Shown piece by piece: positions 1-7,734 of a stretch of 32,735 nucleotides of DNA. Where the stretch lies: NCBI GenBank assembly GCA_949916155.1, contig CATLEM010000012.1, positions 1 through 32,735 on the forward strand. Direction: 5' to 3'. Within the stretch, counting starts at the first letter, position 1; each line of letters opens with the position of its first letter. The notes beneath the pieces were generated by a model that saw nothing but the letters and a program-made list of their open reading frames with translations, did no database searches and was not told where the DNA came from. The stretch comes from an uncultured Dorea sp. GTDB lineage: Bacteria; Bacillota; Clostridia; Lachnospirales; Lachnospiraceae. A program made the translations under genes and the position numbers.

Positions 1-16
1 GTTAGAGCGGAATGAT

Positions 17-913
17 CTAAAACCGGCTATATGTGTGGCCTGTTTTTATTTTCTTGCCTTTAATTGCAGCAAGCTCAGTGACGGTAACTGTCTCGAATCC
101 CTTTTTCTTCAAGTCTTTGCAGATGAGGTCTACTGCATTAGCTGTAGTATTATGAATATCATGCATCAGAATTATATCGCCGTCCTTTGCGTGTTTCTTC
201 ACATATGAAGTCAGCCGTTTTGTGTTCCTGTATTTCCAGTCAAGCGTATCCACAGACCAGAAAATATGCGGGCTTCCGGCGGCATCTAGTATTCTTTTTT
301 TGCTGGAGCCATACGGGGTACGGCAAACAGTTGCATTTTCTCCGATGCATTTTTTTATTCTCTGATCCGTCTTTGTAAATTGCTTTTTTACTGCGGAGCT
401 ATTCATGTTTGTAAGTAACGGATGAGAATAAGAATGGTTCCCAATCTCACAGCCTAATCTCTTTTCCCTTTTTATCAGGCTCTCTGTACTTTTTGTAATA
501 TTAGAACCGAGCAGAAAAAATGTTGCTTTGCATTTATGTTTCTCTAATGCGTTTAAAACTTTCTTTGTTGTTTTGGCACTGGGGCCGTCATCAAAGGTTA
601 GAGCGACATGCTTTTTCTTACTATTATACATGACAACAGAATCCTTTTTCATAAAGCCTTTTAAAGAGCCTTTTTTCACCTCATACCAGTTTTCTGACTG
701 GGTATTTATTACTACCTTTTCGCCGAATTTAAGCATTTTCAATGTTTGAGACTTGGCAGAGGCAACGCTGTAAATCGGAGCGGATGAAACCTTTACCGCA
801 CCTTTTCTGTTATCAGGAACCTGGTTAAATTCTTCTGCCGCATTCACAGGCAAAGCAAAACAAAGTACGAGTATTGCTGACAGCAGAAAAATACAGCCTG
901 TTTTCTTTTTCAT
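17..913 (-). CDS. Secreted SH3b-polysaccharide deacetylase (NodB family)
   Basis: This is a predicted extracellular or wall-associated carbohydrate esterase 4 enzyme that removes N- or O-acetyl groups from peptidoglycan or another polysaccharide. The N-terminus is a signal peptide (KKK, a hydrophobic stretch, then VNAAEE near residue 26). Residues about 35-95 look like a bacterial SH3 domain, as in wall-binding proteins. The NodB domain follows, with TFDDGPS (metal and catalytic Asp), HSYSH (metal His pair), RTPYG, the DTLDW segment and ILMHD. All expected catalytic motifs are present, so it is probably active. At 298 residues the gene looks complete. It is transcribed away from the guanine deaminase gene and shares a roughly 226-bp divergent upstream region with it. 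The exact polymer substrate cannot be read from the sequence. Confidence 0.9.
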   Translation of the reverse strand: MKKKTGCIFLLSAILVLCFALPVNAAEEFNQVPDNRKGAVKVSSAPIYSVASAKSQTLKMLKFGEKVVINTQSENWYEVKKGSLKGFMKKDSVVMYNSKKKHVALTFDDGPSAKTTKKVLNALEKHKCKATFFLLGSNITKSTESLIKREKRLGCEIGNHSYSHPLLTNMNSSAVKKQFTKTDQRIKKCIGENATVCRTPYGSSKKRILDAAGSPHIFWSVDTLDWKYRNTKRLTSYVKKHAKDGDIILMHDIHNTTANAVDLICKDLKKKGFETVTVTELAAIKGKKIKTGHTYSRF

Positions 914-1077
914 CTTATTTCCCCTCTTTCTTTTCCTTAAATGGTAAATATTAGAATTTCAGAAGCAAAAGATATCGATGGTTACGGTATCCGCCGATAA
1001 TATACATCTTATGATTCTGTATCCTTAGTATAACAGATTTTCCTGATTAAGGAAGTCCCGAATTGAAAAAGTAAACA

Positions 1078-1106
1078 TTGCTTTAGCTTGTGACAAAGAT
1101 TATAAT
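1078..1106 (+). promoter_or_regulatory. Sigma-A-type promoter for the guanine deaminase gene
   Basis: A TTGCTT -35 box (1078-1083) and a perfect TATAAT -10 box (1101-1106) are separated by 17 bp, about 30 bp before the likely ATG of the guanine deaminase gene. The rest of the 914-1139 divergent region shows no convincing riboswitch. A promoter for the leftward deacetylase gene must also lie here, but only a weak candidate (TATACT on the minus strand around 1027-1032) is visible. Confidence 0.6.
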
Positions 1107-1139
1107 CAGGAGTAAGAAGAGAAAAGGAAATTGACGCCC

Positions 1140-2417
1140 ATGAAGAACTATGTAATAAAAGGAAATATTTGCTATAGCAAAACAAGTAAAGAACTATGTA
1201 TGACAGAGAACGGTTATATTGTCTGTGAAGATGGCAGATGCGCTGGTGTGTATGAGAGGCTGCCGGAAAAATATCAATCGCTTCCCTGCTATAACTACGA
1301 GGATAAGATCATTGTTCCCGGACTTGTAGATCTGCACATACATGCCCCGCAGTATTCGTTCCGCGGTAGGGGGATGGACCTGGAACTGATCGACTGGCTG
1401 AATACACACACATTTGCGGAAGAGGCAAAGTATGCAGATCTGGAATATGCAAAAAAAGCATATGGAATCTTTGCTGAAGACCTGAAAAACAGCGCTACAA
1501 CGAGGGCATGTATTTTTGCGACGATCCATACGCCGGCAACGCTTTTGCTGATGGAAGAACTGGAAGAGACAGGACTGAAGGCTTATGTAGGAAAAGTAAA
1601 CATGGACAGGAACAGCCCGGAATATTTGTGCGAAAGCAGTGCGGAAAAGTCAGAAAAGGATACAGAAGAGTGGCTGATCGAAAGTCGGAAGTTTAAGAAT
1701 ATCAAGCCTGTGCTGACGCCAAGGTTTACCCCGTCGTGTACAGATGAATTGTTCGAAAGGCTGTCAAAGCTGCAAAAGCGGTATGGACTGCCGGTACAGT
1801 CTCATTTGTCAGAAAATCTGGGAGAGACTTTGTGGGTGAAGGAGCTTTGCCTTGATATAGGATTTTATGGGGAATCTTATGACCGGTATGGGATGTTTGG
1901 AGATGGCTGCCCGACGATCATGGCCCATTGTGTCCATAGCGGGGAAGATGAGATCGAGATGATGAGAAGGCAAAAGGTCTTTATCGCCCATTGTCCGGAA
2001 TCTAACGCGAATCTGTCTTCAGGAGCGGCTCCTGTAAAGCTGTATCTTGAGAAAGGCATGAAAGTCGGGCTTGGATCGGATATTGCGGCAGGTTCGGCCC
2101 TGTCGATATTTAAAGCAATGGTGATGGCGGTGCAGTGCTCAAAACTCAGGTGGAGACTCTATGACCAGACGGTGCTGCCCCTGACAGTGGAAGAGGTGTT
2201 TTATCTGGCTACAAAGGGCGGTGGAGAATTTTTTGGAAAAGTCGGAAGCTTTGAAGAGGGATATGAGTTTGATGCATTAGTGCTGGATGACAGCAGGATA
2301 AGGCATCCTCAGGAATTAAGTGTAAGAGAGCGTTTAGAACGGCTCATCTATCTTTCCGGGGAGTGTCATATCGCTGCCAAATTTGTAAATGGCCGCATTA
2401 TATTCCGGGAGAACTGA
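1140..2417 (+). CDS. guaD: Guanine deaminase (amidohydrolase superfamily)
   Basis: This enzyme hydrolyses guanine to xanthine and ammonia in purine salvage or catabolism, in the cytoplasm. The product is about 425 residues, usual for the family. The N-terminal strand region ends in PGLVDLHIHAPQ, where His66 and His68 are the zinc ligands and the APQ extension is typical of guanine deaminases. Later landmarks are the conserved Asn-Arg-Asn/Ser-Pro region (here MDRNSPEYL), QSHLSEN, MAHCVH and GLGSDIAAG, which supply the remaining metal and substrate residues. The frame is open from a TTG at 1131, but the ATG at 1140 sits at a better distance from the AAAAGGA at 1123-1129. It is followed after 49 bp, with no terminator, by the MEMO/AMMECR1 gene, so the two are probably cotranscribed. 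No purine transporter is adjacent. Confidence 0.88.
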   Translation: MKNYVIKGNICYSKTSKELCMTENGYIVCEDGRCAGVYERLPEKYQSLPCYNYEDKIIVPGLVDLHIHAPQYSFRGRGMDLELIDWLNTHTFAEEAKYADLEYAKKAYGIFAEDLKNSATTRACIFATIHTPATLLLMEELEETGLKAYVGKVNMDRNSPEYLCESSAEKSEKDTEEWLIESRKFKNIKPVLTPRFTPSCTDELFERLSKLQKRYGLPVQSHLSENLGETLWVKELCLDIGFYGESYDRYGMFGDGCPTIMAHCVHSGEDEIEMMRRQKVFIAHCPESNANLSSGAAPVKLYLEKGMKVGLGSDIAAGSALSIFKAMVMAVQCSKLRWRLYDQTVLPLTVEEVFYLATKGGGEFFGKVGSFEEGYEFDALVLDDSRIRHPQELSVRERLERLIYLSGECHIAAKFVNGRIIFREN

Positions 2418-2466
2418 GATGAGATTAAAACGGAAGTTCTGCAGATTAAGTTAAGGAGGAGATAAC

Positions 2467-3849
2467 ATGATATCAGGAGCATTTATGGTGCCTCACCCGC
2501 CGCTGATCATACCAGAGGTTGGCAGAGGGCAGGAACGAAAGATCCAGGATACGGTTAACGCATACCATGAAGCGGGAGCAAGGATTAAAAGCCTCAGACC
2601 GGACACGATCGTGCTGCTCTCGCCGCATCAGGTGATGTATGCCGACTATTTTCATATATCGCCGGGGAAATGGGCAGAAGGGAATTTCGGTCAGTTCGGC
2701 GCCGGAAAGGTGAAGCTGAAAGCCCGCTATGACACGGAATTCGTGGAAAAATTATGCGGGATGGCGGATGCCGAAGGTTTTCCTGCGGGGACGCTTGGAG
2801 AGCGGGACAGGCAGCTGGATCACGGAACGTTGGTGCCGCTGTATTTTGCAGAGCAGTATTGGAAAGAATATGGTCTGGTCAGGGTGGGGCTGTCCGGTCT
2901 TTCGCTCACGGATCATTACAGGCTGGGGCAGCTTATTCAGGAGACAGCAGAGGCGCTGGGGAGAAATGTTGTGATCATCGCCAGCGGGGATCTGTCCCAC
3001 CGGCTGAAGGAGGACGGCCCCTACGGATATCAGAAGGAAGGGCCGGAATATGACCGGAGGATCATGGAGGTGATGGGACACGGGGATTTTGAGAAGCTTT
3101 TGGAATTTCCCGAGGATTTTTGTGAAAAGGCAGCAGAATGTGGGCACCGTTCTTTCACCATTATGGCAGGCGCGCTGGACAGGACGAAAGTAACTGCAGA
3201 GAGGTTATCCTATGAAGGGCCTTTCGGAGTGGGATACGGGATATGCACATTTCTTCCATGCGGACAGGATGCTAAAAGGAACTTTATGGACCAATATGAG
3301 GAAAAGGAAAGAAAACGGATTAGGAAGCTTCGGCAGCAGGAGGATAGCTATGTCCGGCTTGCGCGGCAGACCATAGAGACATATGTGCGGACAGGGAAAA
3401 AGATCCAGGTGCCGGAAGGGATCTCTCAGGAGATGCTTGGCGGCCGGGCAGGAGTATTTGTCTCCATAAAAAAAGAAGGCAGGCTCCGGGGATGTATCGG
3501 AACCATCTGTGCAGTGCAGACATCCATAGCAGAAGAGATCATAGAAAATGCGGTCAGCGCCGCGGTCCGCGACTCGCGCTTTTCACCCATAAGATCTGAG
3601 GAACTTGATAAGCTTACGATCAGCGTGGACGTGCTGGGGGATATGGAGAAGATCGGCTCCCCGGACGAATTGGACGTGAAACGGTACGGCGTGGTAGTGA
3701 CGAAGGGATACAGGCGGGGGCTTCTCCTTCCGAATCTTGAGGGAGTGGATACGGTTGAAGAACAGATCGCCATAGCCAAGAGGAAAGCCGGGATAGGCGA
3801 GCATGAGAAGGCAGCGCTGGAGCGGTTTGAGGTTGTGCGGCATTATTAA
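2467..3849 (+). CDS. MEMO-AMMECR1 fusion protein (AmmeMemoRadiSam proteins B and A)
   Basis: This 460-residue protein joins two families usually named AmmeMemoRadiSam protein B (MEMO, related to class III extradiol dioxygenases) and protein A (AMMECR1). Residues 1 to about 270 form the MEMO/LigB-like half, with candidate metal-binding histidines His10 (VPHPP), His54 (SPHQ), His119 (DHGTLVPL) and His178 (GDLSHR). Residues about 290-460 form the AMMECR1 half, with the hallmark LRGCIGT at about 340-346 and the downstream AAVRDSRF segment. A clear TTAAGGAGG site precedes the ATG. The radical SAM partner begins 16 bp after the stop. The biochemical role of the trio is not established. The conserved metal ligands and the Cys in LRGCIGT imply that both halves are functional. 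The upstream guanine deaminase gene may share the transcript. Confidence 0.9.
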   Translation: MISGAFMVPHPPLIIPEVGRGQERKIQDTVNAYHEAGARIKSLRPDTIVLLSPHQVMYADYFHISPGKWAEGNFGQFGAGKVKLKARYDTEFVEKLCGMADAEGFPAGTLGERDRQLDHGTLVPLYFAEQYWKEYGLVRVGLSGLSLTDHYRLGQLIQETAEALGRNVVIIASGDLSHRLKEDGPYGYQKEGPEYDRRIMEVMGHGDFEKLLEFPEDFCEKAAECGHRSFTIMAGALDRTKVTAERLSYEGPFGVGYGICTFLPCGQDAKRNFMDQYEEKERKRIRKLRQQEDSYVRLARQTIETYVRTGKKIQVPEGISQEMLGGRAGVFVSIKKEGRLRGCIGTICAVQTSIAEEIIENAVSAAVRDSRFSPIRSEELDKLTISVDVLGDMEKIGSPDELDVKRYGVVVTKGYRRGLLLPNLEGVDTVEEQIAIAKRKAGIGEHEKAALERFEVVRHY

Positions 3850-3865
3850 AATATCGGAGGGAACG

Positions 3866-4693
3866 ATGAAAACGACATGTCGTGTGTGTATGCACCATTG
3901 CAGTCTGGAGCCTGGGCAGACAGGGCTCTGCAGAGCAAGAAAAAATGAGGATGGAAAGATTATCTGCGGGAACTACGGGCAGATCACGTCTCTGGCGTTA
4001 GACCCCATCGAGAAAAAGCCGCTGAAGATGTTTCGTCCCGGAAGTCTGGTTTTGTCGGTTGGAAGTTTCGGGTGTAACCTGCGCTGTCCGTTCTGCCAGA
4101 ATCATGAGATATCCATGTCGGAGGAGGAAGAGGCCGGTGCGGTGTACATTTCCCCGGAAGCTCTGGCGCAGAAAGCGCTGGAACTTAGGGCGGCGGGAAA
4201 TATCGGAGCGGCGTTCACCTACAACGAACCGCTGGTGGGATGGGAATATGTGCGCGATGCGGCCAGGCTGATAAAGGAGATGGGGATGGCTAACGTGCTG
4301 GTCACTAACGGAAGCGCATCCCTTGAAGTGCTGGAAGAGATCCTTCCGTATATAGATGCTGTGAATATCGATCTGAAAACATTCCGCGGGGAGACTTACC
4401 GGAAGTTCGGCGGTGATCTGGATACGGTAAAGGCATTTATCATCCGGGCGGCGAAAGAGTGTCATGTGGAACTGACTACGTTAATCGTACCGGGAGAAAA
4501 TGACGATGCGGGGGAGATGAGTGATGAGGCGCGTTGGATCGCTTCGGTAAGAAAGGATATCCCGCTTCATGTCACCCGGTTTTTTCCGCGGTATCATCTG
4601 ACGGACAGGAATGCGACGGACGTAGGGACAGTGTACCGCCTTGCGGAGACTGCGGGAAGATACCTGGAGTATGTATTTGCGGGGAACTGCTGA
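3866..4693 (+). CDS. AmmeMemoRadiSam system radical SAM enzyme
   Basis: This is the radical S-adenosylmethionine partner of the MEMO/AMMECR1 proteins, related to pyruvate-formate-lyase-activating enzymes. An N-terminal Cys-rich segment (CRVCMHHC, then GLCRAR) may bind an extra metal or cluster. The radical SAM signature CNLRCPFC, three cysteines spaced CX3CX2C, lies about 70 residues in and is followed by QNHEIS. NIGAAFTYNEP and the later NIDLKTF and HVTRFFPRY segments match the family barrel. The start is set at the ATG at 3866 because GGAGG at 3856-3860 is ideally placed; a further upstream start would overlap the previous gene. At about 275 residues it is slightly shorter than many members but carries all the motifs. 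The substrate is unknown. It ends 20 bp before a convergent gene remnant. Confidence 0.9.
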   Translation: MKTTCRVCMHHCSLEPGQTGLCRARKNEDGKIICGNYGQITSLALDPIEKKPLKMFRPGSLVLSVGSFGCNLRCPFCQNHEISMSEEEEAGAVYISPEALAQKALELRAAGNIGAAFTYNEPLVGWEYVRDAARLIKEMGMANVLVTNGSASLEVLEEILPYIDAVNIDLKTFRGETYRKFGGDLDTVKAFIIRAAKECHVELTTLIVPGENDDAGEMSDEARWIASVRKDIPLHVTRFFPRYHLTDRNATDVGTVYRLAETAGRYLEYVFAGNC

Positions 4694-4702
4694 CAGATGT
4701 GA

Positions 4703-4724
4703 TCCGGCTTCATTATGAGCCGGA
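4703..4724. terminator. Hairpin between convergent genes
   Basis: A perfect 7-bp inverted repeat (TCCGGCT / AGCCGGA) with an 8-nt loop lies 10 bp after the radical SAM stop and covers the last codons of the leftward NudC remnant. No strong T-tract follows on either strand, so it may be a weak bidirectional terminator or a 3'-end stabiliser. Confidence 0.4.
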
Positions 4725-5159
4725 ACGGTTCAGGGACATGTTAAATGCCATCATCATCTCATTTGTCAGGCTGCAATCGTCATCTTTTGCCGGAATTTCT
4801 CCGCATTCAAACCATTGTGCGAGGGAAAGGTCATTTTCGTTAAGGATAATCCTGTCCTCGCCGTCAAGTTCACAGAAAAAACCGACGAGAAGCGTGTCAG
4901 AAAAGGACCATGGCTGACTTTTGTAGTAAGTGATATTTTTGACCTTAAGCCCTACTTCCTCCATTACCTCGCGTCTCACAGTATCTTCCAGAGTCTCGCC
5001 GATCTCTGCAGGACAGATCCGCGGATATTCCATAAGCCCGCACTCGGGACAAAAAAGCATCCTTTCTCTTTTCCATATATCTTCCCATGTGTATCCTGCT
5101 AACTGCGCGGAGAGGGTATGCTCTTTCAGATAGAAATCCTGGCGGTCTATGGGTATCAT
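4713..5159 (-). pseudogene. Shortened NudC-like Nudix gene with several in-frame deletions
   Basis: This is a reduced paralogue (about 148 residues) of the intact NAD diphosphatase at 7735-8643. The start is the ATG at 5159 because AGGAGG (5167-5172) is 7 nt upstream, as in the intact copy. Relative to the full protein it lacks roughly residues 3-67, part of the next linker, the segment with the first zinc-ribbon Cys pair, and about 30 residues leading into the Nudix box. The frame stays open throughout. CPECG, the REVMEEVG core and SQPWSFSD remain, but the first Gly of the Nudix box is lost and the C-terminus differs. The shared core protein is almost identical to the paralogue while the DNA differs at many synonymous sites, so the copies diverged under selection before deletion. 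It is probably not a working NudC; a reduced functional protein cannot be excluded. Confidence 0.75.
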
Positions 5160-5254
5160 GGTCTGTCCTCCTGTCATGATTTGGTTTAATTATCTCTTGT
5201 CTGCATGTTTCTAACAGTAAGCGGCTGTCGGGTTCTTTTTCGCCGGATCAGACT

Positions 5255-5845
5255 TCAGAGAAGCAGATTTTTTATCAATAGAAAAAGTATATCTGCCGCC
5301 AATACTGCCGCCATAGTACCGGAGACGATATTGAAGAGTTTAGGAGACATTTTGTTTCTTGCTTTAATAAACAGCGGTTGGAGTACGTACAGAAAGAACA
5401 TACCGCCGATTCCGAAACGCACACTGGGATTCAGGGCGATACGTCCCTGGAAGTTAAAAGCAAACCGCCGGTAATCCCATGCCCATTCTCCTGTGGTAAG
5501 CTCCATGATATAACTGCCGATAAGCTCCAGTATGGTAGTAAGAGCGATTATCCCGAGAAAGACCAAAAAAGGAGTCACAAGGATTTTTCCGGCGTATATT
5601 CGTTTTTCCATAAGTTTTCTCAGGGAGAATATCAGAATCAGGGCCCCTGTTCCGTAGATCACGCAATAAGGTCCAAATAGCACTCCCCTGTTGGAAAAAC
5701 CCCAATGATACACCGCAACCTCCAGAAAAACCTCGTATAGCCATCCGATTATTGAATAAAACATAAAATAAATAAAATACTCCTGAATTTTCTGAGTCAT
5801 AAGCGTGATCATCCTTTCGTTTGCCTCTTTGTCATATCTTATCAT
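5255..5845 (-). CDS. CmpB-like multi-pass membrane protein (putative ABC transporter permease, PF06541)
   Basis: This 196-residue, strongly hydrophobic protein has about five predicted membrane spans: YFIYFMFYSIIGWLYEV, the GVLFGPYCVIYGTGALILIF stretch, LVTPFLVFLGIIALTTILELI, the FFLYVLQP region and the C-terminal LAADILFLLI. The YSIIGWxYE start, RGxLFGPYCxIYG and the W-Y-R-F-NFxGRI segment are characteristic of the family annotated as putative ABC transporter permease (CmpB-like). Its transport role is unproven and no ATPase partner is adjacent. Starts at 5845, 5812 and 5800 are all possible; relatives usually begin close to the first membrane segment, which would favour 5800. It lies upstream of the NudC remnant on the same strand, separated by about 95 bp in which I see no gene. 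Confidence 0.78.
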   Translation of the reverse strand: MIRYDKEANERMITLMTQKIQEYFIYFMFYSIIGWLYEVFLEVAVYHWGFSNRGVLFGPYCVIYGTGALILIFSLRKLMEKRIYAGKILVTPFLVFLGIIALTTILELIGSYIMELTTGEWAWDYRRFAFNFQGRIALNPSVRFGIGGMFFLYVLQPLFIKARNKMSPKLFNIVSGTMAAVLAADILFLLIKNLLL

Positions 5846-5897
5846 GCAGCAAGGGGTTTGTCACGAAAAGATATAACAGATTGTCCCGATGAATAAC

Positions 5898-5944
5898 TTT
5901 AATATCCCGTTCGGATTGACTTTTACTGTACTGCGGTCTATAAT
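5898..5944 (+). repeat. 47-bp promoter-bearing repeat, copy 1
   Basis: The segment matches 32625-32671 with only three differences, and the last 36 bp (starting GTTCGGATTGAC) are identical. It contains a consensus-quality promoter: TTGACT at 5916-5921, a 17-bp spacer and TATAAT at 5939-5944. The first gene it faces is the transposase fragment at 6087, followed by the DUF4143 ATPase. The exact conservation of the spacer suggests a recently copied element rather than two unrelated promoters. Confidence 0.8.
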
Positions 5945-5983
5945 CCTGTCTTTGATAGTTAGTAGATTAAAAAATCGCTGTAT

Positions 5984-6043
5984 CCCTTAGTTTTAAGGGC
6001 ACTGAAAAAGTCTGATTCTTAAAAAAGAATTGAGCTTTTTTCA
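5984..6043 (+). other. Two hairpins between the repeat promoter and the transposase fragment
   Basis: The first is a perfect 6-bp stem, CCCTTA/TAAGGG (5984-5999). The second is a long imperfect inverted repeat (6003-6020 with 6025-6043) built on TGAAAAAG...CTTTTTTCA with an ATTCTT/AAGAAT inner stem. They may be the left end of the IS or a leader structure that limits transcription into the transposase. No right-hand terminal repeat was found. Confidence 0.45.
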
Positions 6044-6086
6044 ATGTTGATATTATAATAGAAGTATGAGGAAGGAGGACTCCGAA

Positions 6087-6290
6087 ATGTTGAACGATCA
6101 TTCACAGTTGAAACTATCCCTGTCGCCTTATCAGGGGATTTACGATGCGGTCATTCCTGCCGGTCATCTTCTGCGGAAGATAAAAGAGAACATAGATTTC
6201 AGCTTTGTTAATCCAATGCTGCGTAAACAGTATTGTGAAAATTTCGGACGTCCGGCAAAAGAACCGGAAATTACAGCATCACGCAGGTAA
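6087..6290 (+). pseudogene. IS1182-family transposase, N-terminal fragment
   Basis: About 67 residues match the N-terminus of IS1182-type DDE transposases (DUF772 region): MLNDHSQLKLSLSPYQGIY, then LLRKIKENIDFSFV, MLRKQYC and GRPAKEPE. A complete transposase of this family runs to several hundred residues. Here the similarity stops after GRPAKEPE, the frame ends six residues later, and the DUF4143 gene begins within 50 bp. The start is the ATG at 6087, 8 nt after AAGGAGG; the ATG at 6066 lies before the ribosome binding site. This is the left end of a broken insertion sequence. Its promoter region may now drive the downstream ATPase gene. Confidence 0.75.
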
Positions 6291-6340
6291 GTGAGAAGAA
6301 CCTGGAAAGGCTTAAATTTGAAGAAAACGATTATTTTCAG

Positions 6341-7645
6341 ATGAGGATAAAGATCCGGTATTTGTTGGGAATTGTTGAAAAAAGATACATCTTTTCAACA
6401 GTTTCCCGTCAGCCTCTGCTGCTGTATGGAGCGCGTCAGGTGGGAAAAACTTATGTCATGCAGGAGCTGGGGGCGGAGTACTTTAAGAGTACGGTGTATG
6501 TGAACTTCGAAGCAGACGTTAAGATTGGCAGTTTTTTTGAGAATGATATCCATTCGGATGCGATTCTTAAGTTATTGGAGAAGTACTATCACATAAAAAT
6601 TGTCCCTGATGAGACTTTGATCATGTTTGATGAGATACAGATGTGTGAAAGAGCGCTGACCTCTCTGAAGTATTTTGCGGAAGAAGCTCCGGAGTATCAT
6701 GTGATCGTGGCGGGCAGCCTGTTGGGAGCAGCTTTGAAACGGGAACAGTTCTCCTTTCCAGTGGGTAAGATCCAGATGGAGAATATGTACCCAATGGATT
6801 TTGAAGAGTATCTCTGGGCGAAAGGGAAAGAAGTGTTGGCGGATATGATCCGGATGCATTATGAGAAGGCTCAGGCGCTCTCTGAGGCGCTCCATAAAGA
6901 GGCGTTGGCGGAATATTATAACTATTGTATCATTGGTGGGATGCCTGCGGTGATAGCGGCTGAGACTGCACCGGCCGCGACACTGAACCAGCAGGAAATC
7001 AGGCGCATGCTTTTAGACTCCTACATTGCAGATATGGCAAAATATGCATTGCCGGGAGAAACGGTCAAAATATTTGCTGCTTATGATTCTCTTCCGTCCC
7101 AATTGGCGAAAGACTCTAAGAAGTTCCAGTATAAACTGATAAAAAGCGGTGCGCGCGCATCGCAGTATGGAGATTCTATAGACTGGCTGATCCGCGCAGG
7201 TATCGTAAATAAATGTGTAAAATGCACACAGGGATTTATGCCTCCTTCTGCCTTCTTGGATCTGACGGCATTTAAGCTATATTACAGCGATACCGGGATT
7301 ATGTCTGCAAGGACAGGTATGGACTTAGAGCGCCTGATGGTCAGTGAGGCGGAACGGTTCAGGGGCATATTTGCAGAGAATTATGTAGCATGTGCACTCA
7401 GAACGAATGGATATGAGCTGCTTTACTGGGAGTCTGACGGAACTGCGGAGATAGATTTTCTCATAGTCAAGGGAGAACATGTGATTCCTGTGGAGTGTAA
7501 ATCAGGAAATCATGTCAGGTCAAAAAGTCTTGCGGTATATAGAGAGAAATACAAACCAGCTTACAGCATACGGATTTCCGCAAGGAACTTCGGAATGGAC
7601 GGACAGATTAGATCAGTACCTTTGTATGCAGTATTTTGTGTATAG
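6341..7645 (+). CDS. AAA-family ATP-binding protein with DUF4143 domain
   Basis: This 434-residue protein belongs to the common AAA_14/DUF4143 ATPase family of unknown role, often found in accessory DNA. Residues 1 to about 170 form the P-loop domain: GARQVGKT (30-37, Walker A), LIMFDEIQ (Walker B) and VIVAGSLLG (sensor-like). The C-terminal half carries the DUF4143 region, with a nuclease-like EIDFLIV...VIPVECKSG segment resembling a restriction-endonuclease fold core (D-ExK pattern). Length is normal, so the gene seems intact despite starting just after an IS fragment. No strong ribosome binding site precedes the ATG at 6341; the frame is also open upstream (a segment reading VSEKNLERLKFEENDYFQ), so the start could have been disturbed. 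Function is unknown. Confidence 0.82.
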   Translation: MRIKIRYLLGIVEKRYIFSTVSRQPLLLYGARQVGKTYVMQELGAEYFKSTVYVNFEADVKIGSFFENDIHSDAILKLLEKYYHIKIVPDETLIMFDEIQMCERALTSLKYFAEEAPEYHVIVAGSLLGAALKREQFSFPVGKIQMENMYPMDFEEYLWAKGKEVLADMIRMHYEKAQALSEALHKEALAEYYNYCIIGGMPAVIAAETAPAATLNQQEIRRMLLDSYIADMAKYALPGETVKIFAAYDSLPSQLAKDSKKFQYKLIKSGARASQYGDSIDWLIRAGIVNKCVKCTQGFMPPSAFLDLTAFKLYYSDTGIMSARTGMDLERLMVSEAERFRGIFAENYVACALRTNGYELLYWESDGTAEIDFLIVKGEHVIPVECKSGNHVRSKSLAVYREKYKPAYSIRISARNFGMDGQIRSVPLYAVFCV

Positions 7646-7734
7646 AAAAATGTTTCCGGGAAGCAGAGCATAGGGCAATGGATTGGGCTTTCCGGTGAAA
7701 TGGGACTTTTCAGGAAAGGACAGGAGGATAAACC

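Noticed and set aside
914-1139. A purine riboswitch before the guanine deaminase gene
   Set aside because: I could not find the conserved three-helix purine aptamer pattern, and the only promoter leaves about 30 bp of leader, too short for an aptamer.
2752-3147. Long opposite-strand and alternate-frame open frames inside the MEMO/AMMECR1 gene
   Set aside because: They mirror the codon structure of a well-supported gene, lack family motifs and have no ribosome binding sites.
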